Shown: piece after piece, positions 63,008 to 64,000 of the stretch
Position numbering within the stretch: the first letter of the stretch is position 1
Layout: every line of letters begins with the position of its first letter
Assembly: GCF_007665395.1 (NCBI RefSeq)
Contig: NZ_VDND01000014.1
Span: 37,241-101,240 of the forward strand
Direction: 5' to 3'
Length of the DNA: 64,000 bases
Origin: Pseudomonas oryzihabitans
GTDB taxonomy: Bacteria > Pseudomonadota > Gammaproteobacteria > Pseudomonadales > Pseudomonadaceae
Notes under the pieces: model-generated
Database searches by the model: none
Seen by the model: the letters and a program-made list of their open reading frames with translations, nothing else
Told to the model about the DNA's origin: nothing
Program-made: the position numbers and the translations under genes

Positions 63008-63128
63008 CAGTCTGGGGTTACCTTCTATGTCGATGTACGGTAGGAGATGCCATGAAGCCTATTGAAACGTGAAAACCGCGCAATAGTTAGTCTGGCATGC
63101 TCAATAAAAATATTTTTCACAGCAGGGG

Positions 63129-63157
63129 TTTACAAGCAAACGACCCCTGAGTAAAGT
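63129..63157 (+). promoter_or_regulatory. Candidate promoter of the tRNA-Leu pair
   Basis: TTTACA (63129-63134), a 17-base spacer and TAAAGT (63152-63157), about 64 bases before the first tRNA. An AT-rich stretch (63110-63118, AATATTTTT) lies just upstream, as is common at strong stable-RNA promoters. Confidence 0.5.
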
Positions 63158-63220
63158 GCCGCCCCACGACGCCGTGAGCAGTTGCGACGTCGGAGTCGAT
63201 GAGCGATCATCGCATTGAGT

Positions 63221-63307
63221 GCCCAGGTGGCGGAATTGGTAGACGCACTAGGTTCAGGTCCTAGCGGTGGCAACACCGTGGAAGTTCGAGTCTTCTCCTG
63301 GGCACCA
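63221..63307 (+). tRNA. tRNA-Leu (anticodon CAG), copy 1
   Basis: An 87-base class II tRNA with encoded CCA. The acceptor GCCCAGG pairs with CCTGGGC, the anticodon stem CTAGG/CCTAG closes the loop TTCAGGT with anticodon CAG, the long variable arm is CGGTGGCAACACCGT and the T-loop is GTTCGAGTC. CAG reads CTG, the dominant leucine codon in this GC-rich genome. Confidence 0.97.
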
Positions 63308-63343
63308 CTCATTATAGTCGATCGATTTGCAGATCGGTCGACG

Positions 63344-63368
63344 AAAAGCCGGCGCTAGCCGGTTTTTT
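63344..63368 (+). terminator. Terminator-like hairpin between the two tRNA-Leu genes
   Basis: GCCGGC, a GCTA loop and GCCGG followed by six T. It lies 36 bases after the first tRNA. It may end part of the transcription or mark that each tRNA copy carries its own trailing hairpin. Confidence 0.7.
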
Positions 63369-63419
63369 AATCCCGAACCCCGTAAGGGCGACGGGAAGCG
63401 ATCAGAAGTCGCACTGCAG

Positions 63420-63506
63420 GCCCAGGTGGCGGAATTGGTAGACGCACTAGGTTCAGGTCCTAGCGGTGGCAACACCGTGGAAGTTCGAGTCTTCTCCTGG
63501 GCACCA
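63420..63506 (+). tRNA. tRNA-Leu (anticodon CAG), copy 2
   Basis: Identical over all 87 bases to the copy at 63221-63307, including CCA. The flanks differ, so the duplication covers essentially the gene only or has diverged outside it. Probably co-transcribed with copy 1, since I see no separate promoter in the 112-base spacer. Confidence 0.97.
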
Positions 63507-63540
63507 ATACCAAGCGGACGATCCCTGATCGGACGCACTG

Positions 63541-63566
63541 AAAAAACCGGCTTCGGCCGGTTTTTT
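63541..63566. terminator. Bidirectional terminator after the tRNA genes
   Basis: AAAAAACCGGC, a TTCG loop and GCCGGTTTTTT form a perfect stem-loop with A and T runs. It ends the tRNA transcript on the plus strand and the chemoreceptor gene on the minus strand. Confidence 0.93.
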
Positions 63567-63595
63567 CTTGCCCGCGAAAAAGCGCAGCCCGGAGG

Positions 63596-64000
63596 CTACG
63601 CCTTGAATTGCCCCAGGCTGCCGCGCAACTGCGCGGCCAGCTCCGCCAGGGTACGCCCGCCGCGCGCGGTGGCCGCCATCGACTCGGCCGCCTTCAGGGC
63701 CTCGCCATGGATCACCTCGACACGCAGGCGCACGGCCGCGGCGCCCTCGGCCTGGCGGCGCGCCGCCTGGGCAGCGGTGCTCATGCTGGCATGCACCTGA
63801 TCCACCGCGAGGTGGACGTCCTGCTGGATCCGATTGCTGTCGCGCAGCACGGCCAGGCCGCTGCTCGCCTGCTGGCGCGCCTCGCCGATGGCCGCCACCG
63901 CTTCGCGAGCGCCCTCCTGCAACCCGGCGATGTGGGTGCGGATGCTGCCGGTGGATTCCTGGGTCTTGCTGGCGAGGGCGCGCACCTCGTCGGCGACCAC
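63596..64000 (-). CDS. Methyl-accepting chemotaxis protein, C-terminal fragment
   Basis: The last 134 residues or so of a chemoreceptor; the gene continues past the right edge. The sequence begins in the conserved hairpin of the signalling domain (VVADEVRALASKTQESTGSIRTHI, the start of the second helix after the tip). It continues as a heptad-rich coiled coil to a C-terminus RGSLGQFKA. There is no CheR/CheB-docking pentapeptide at the end. The ligand domain is not visible. Confidence 0.9.
   Translation of the reverse strand: MVADEVRALASKTQESTGSIRTHIAGLQEGAREAVAAIGEARQQASSGLAVLRDSNRIQQDVHLAVDQVHASMSTAAQAARRQAEGAAAVRLRVEVIHGEALKAAESMAATARGGRTLAELAAQLRGSLGQFKA

Noticed and set aside
60218..63043. 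A 941-codon frame antisense to rnr
   Set aside because: Mirror of a highly GC3-biased gene with complete RNase R domains; low-complexity translation.

Overview
The window is GC-rich chromosomal DNA from a Pseudomonas-type gammaproteobacterium. Support comes from the pca gene order with a PcaR-type IclR regulator, the aerobic (cobG-type) corrin pathway, the rpsF-rpsR-(membrane protein)-rplI-dnaB block, and several families of short extragenic palindromic repeats. A plant- or soil-associated species (for example the oryzihabitans/psychrotolerans group) would fit the aromatic and salicylate catabolism, but the species is a guess. No rRNA operon, prophage, insertion sequence or CRISPR array was found.

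Layout. (1) 1-581: a TTACGGG heptamer array, then repeat-rich non-coding DNA. (2) 582-7544: pcaIJFTBDC on the minus strand, the lower beta-ketoadipate pathway plus a transporter. (3) 7751-9437: a VF530-type small protein, a 5-copy tandem palindromic repeat and an rRNA-methyltransferase-like gene. (4) 9656-14905: a TonB-dependent siderophore receptor convergent with a FecCD-type ABC importer. (5) 15026-21854: pcaK, salicylate hydroxylase, an alpha/beta-hydrolase, a FadL-type porin, a XylS-like AraC regulator and pcaR; this looks like a salicylate or salicylate-ester module. (6) 21996-33025: a small Mpo1-like membrane protein, a riboswitch-controlled B12-type ABC importer and cob genes (cobGHIJ minus, cobLKM plus). 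(7) 33134-40050: deoC, then a catabolic cluster (DUF3100 membrane protein, LysR, M20 amidohydrolase, aldehyde dehydrogenase, HIBADH-like dehydrogenase) with no function known to me. (8) 40411-46397: urtABCDE urea importer behind candidate NtrC and sigma-54 sites. (9) 46544-47846: type II dehydroquinase and a quinate/shikimate dehydrogenase. (10) 48006-55138: ygiQ, a tandem repeat array, an amino-acid permease, a GtrII-like membrane protein and ddl. (11) 55135-63506: dnaB, rplI, rpsR, rpsF, a lone receiver protein, rlmB, rnr and two identical tRNA-Leu(CAG) genes. (12) The 3' end of a chemoreceptor gene at the right edge.

How the genes fit together. Protocatechuate and salicylate degradation both end at beta-ketoadipate, which PcaIJ and PcaF convert to succinyl-CoA and acetyl-CoA. 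The same paired CGAT(T/A)ATCG box, with exactly 19 bp between repeats, lies upstream of pcaI, pcaK and pcaR, and a single strong copy lies upstream of the aroQ/quinate dehydrogenase pair. A second layer, AACAACAA motifs just upstream of the starts of pcaK, the FadL-type porin and the AraC regulator, resembles Hfq/Crc catabolite-repression targets. Palindromic repeats repeatedly occupy gaps inside operons (pcaF/pcaT, cobL/cobK, urtA/urtB, urtD/urtE). The most promising under-described items are this shared regulatory code, the DUF3100 catabolic cluster and the structured repeat families.
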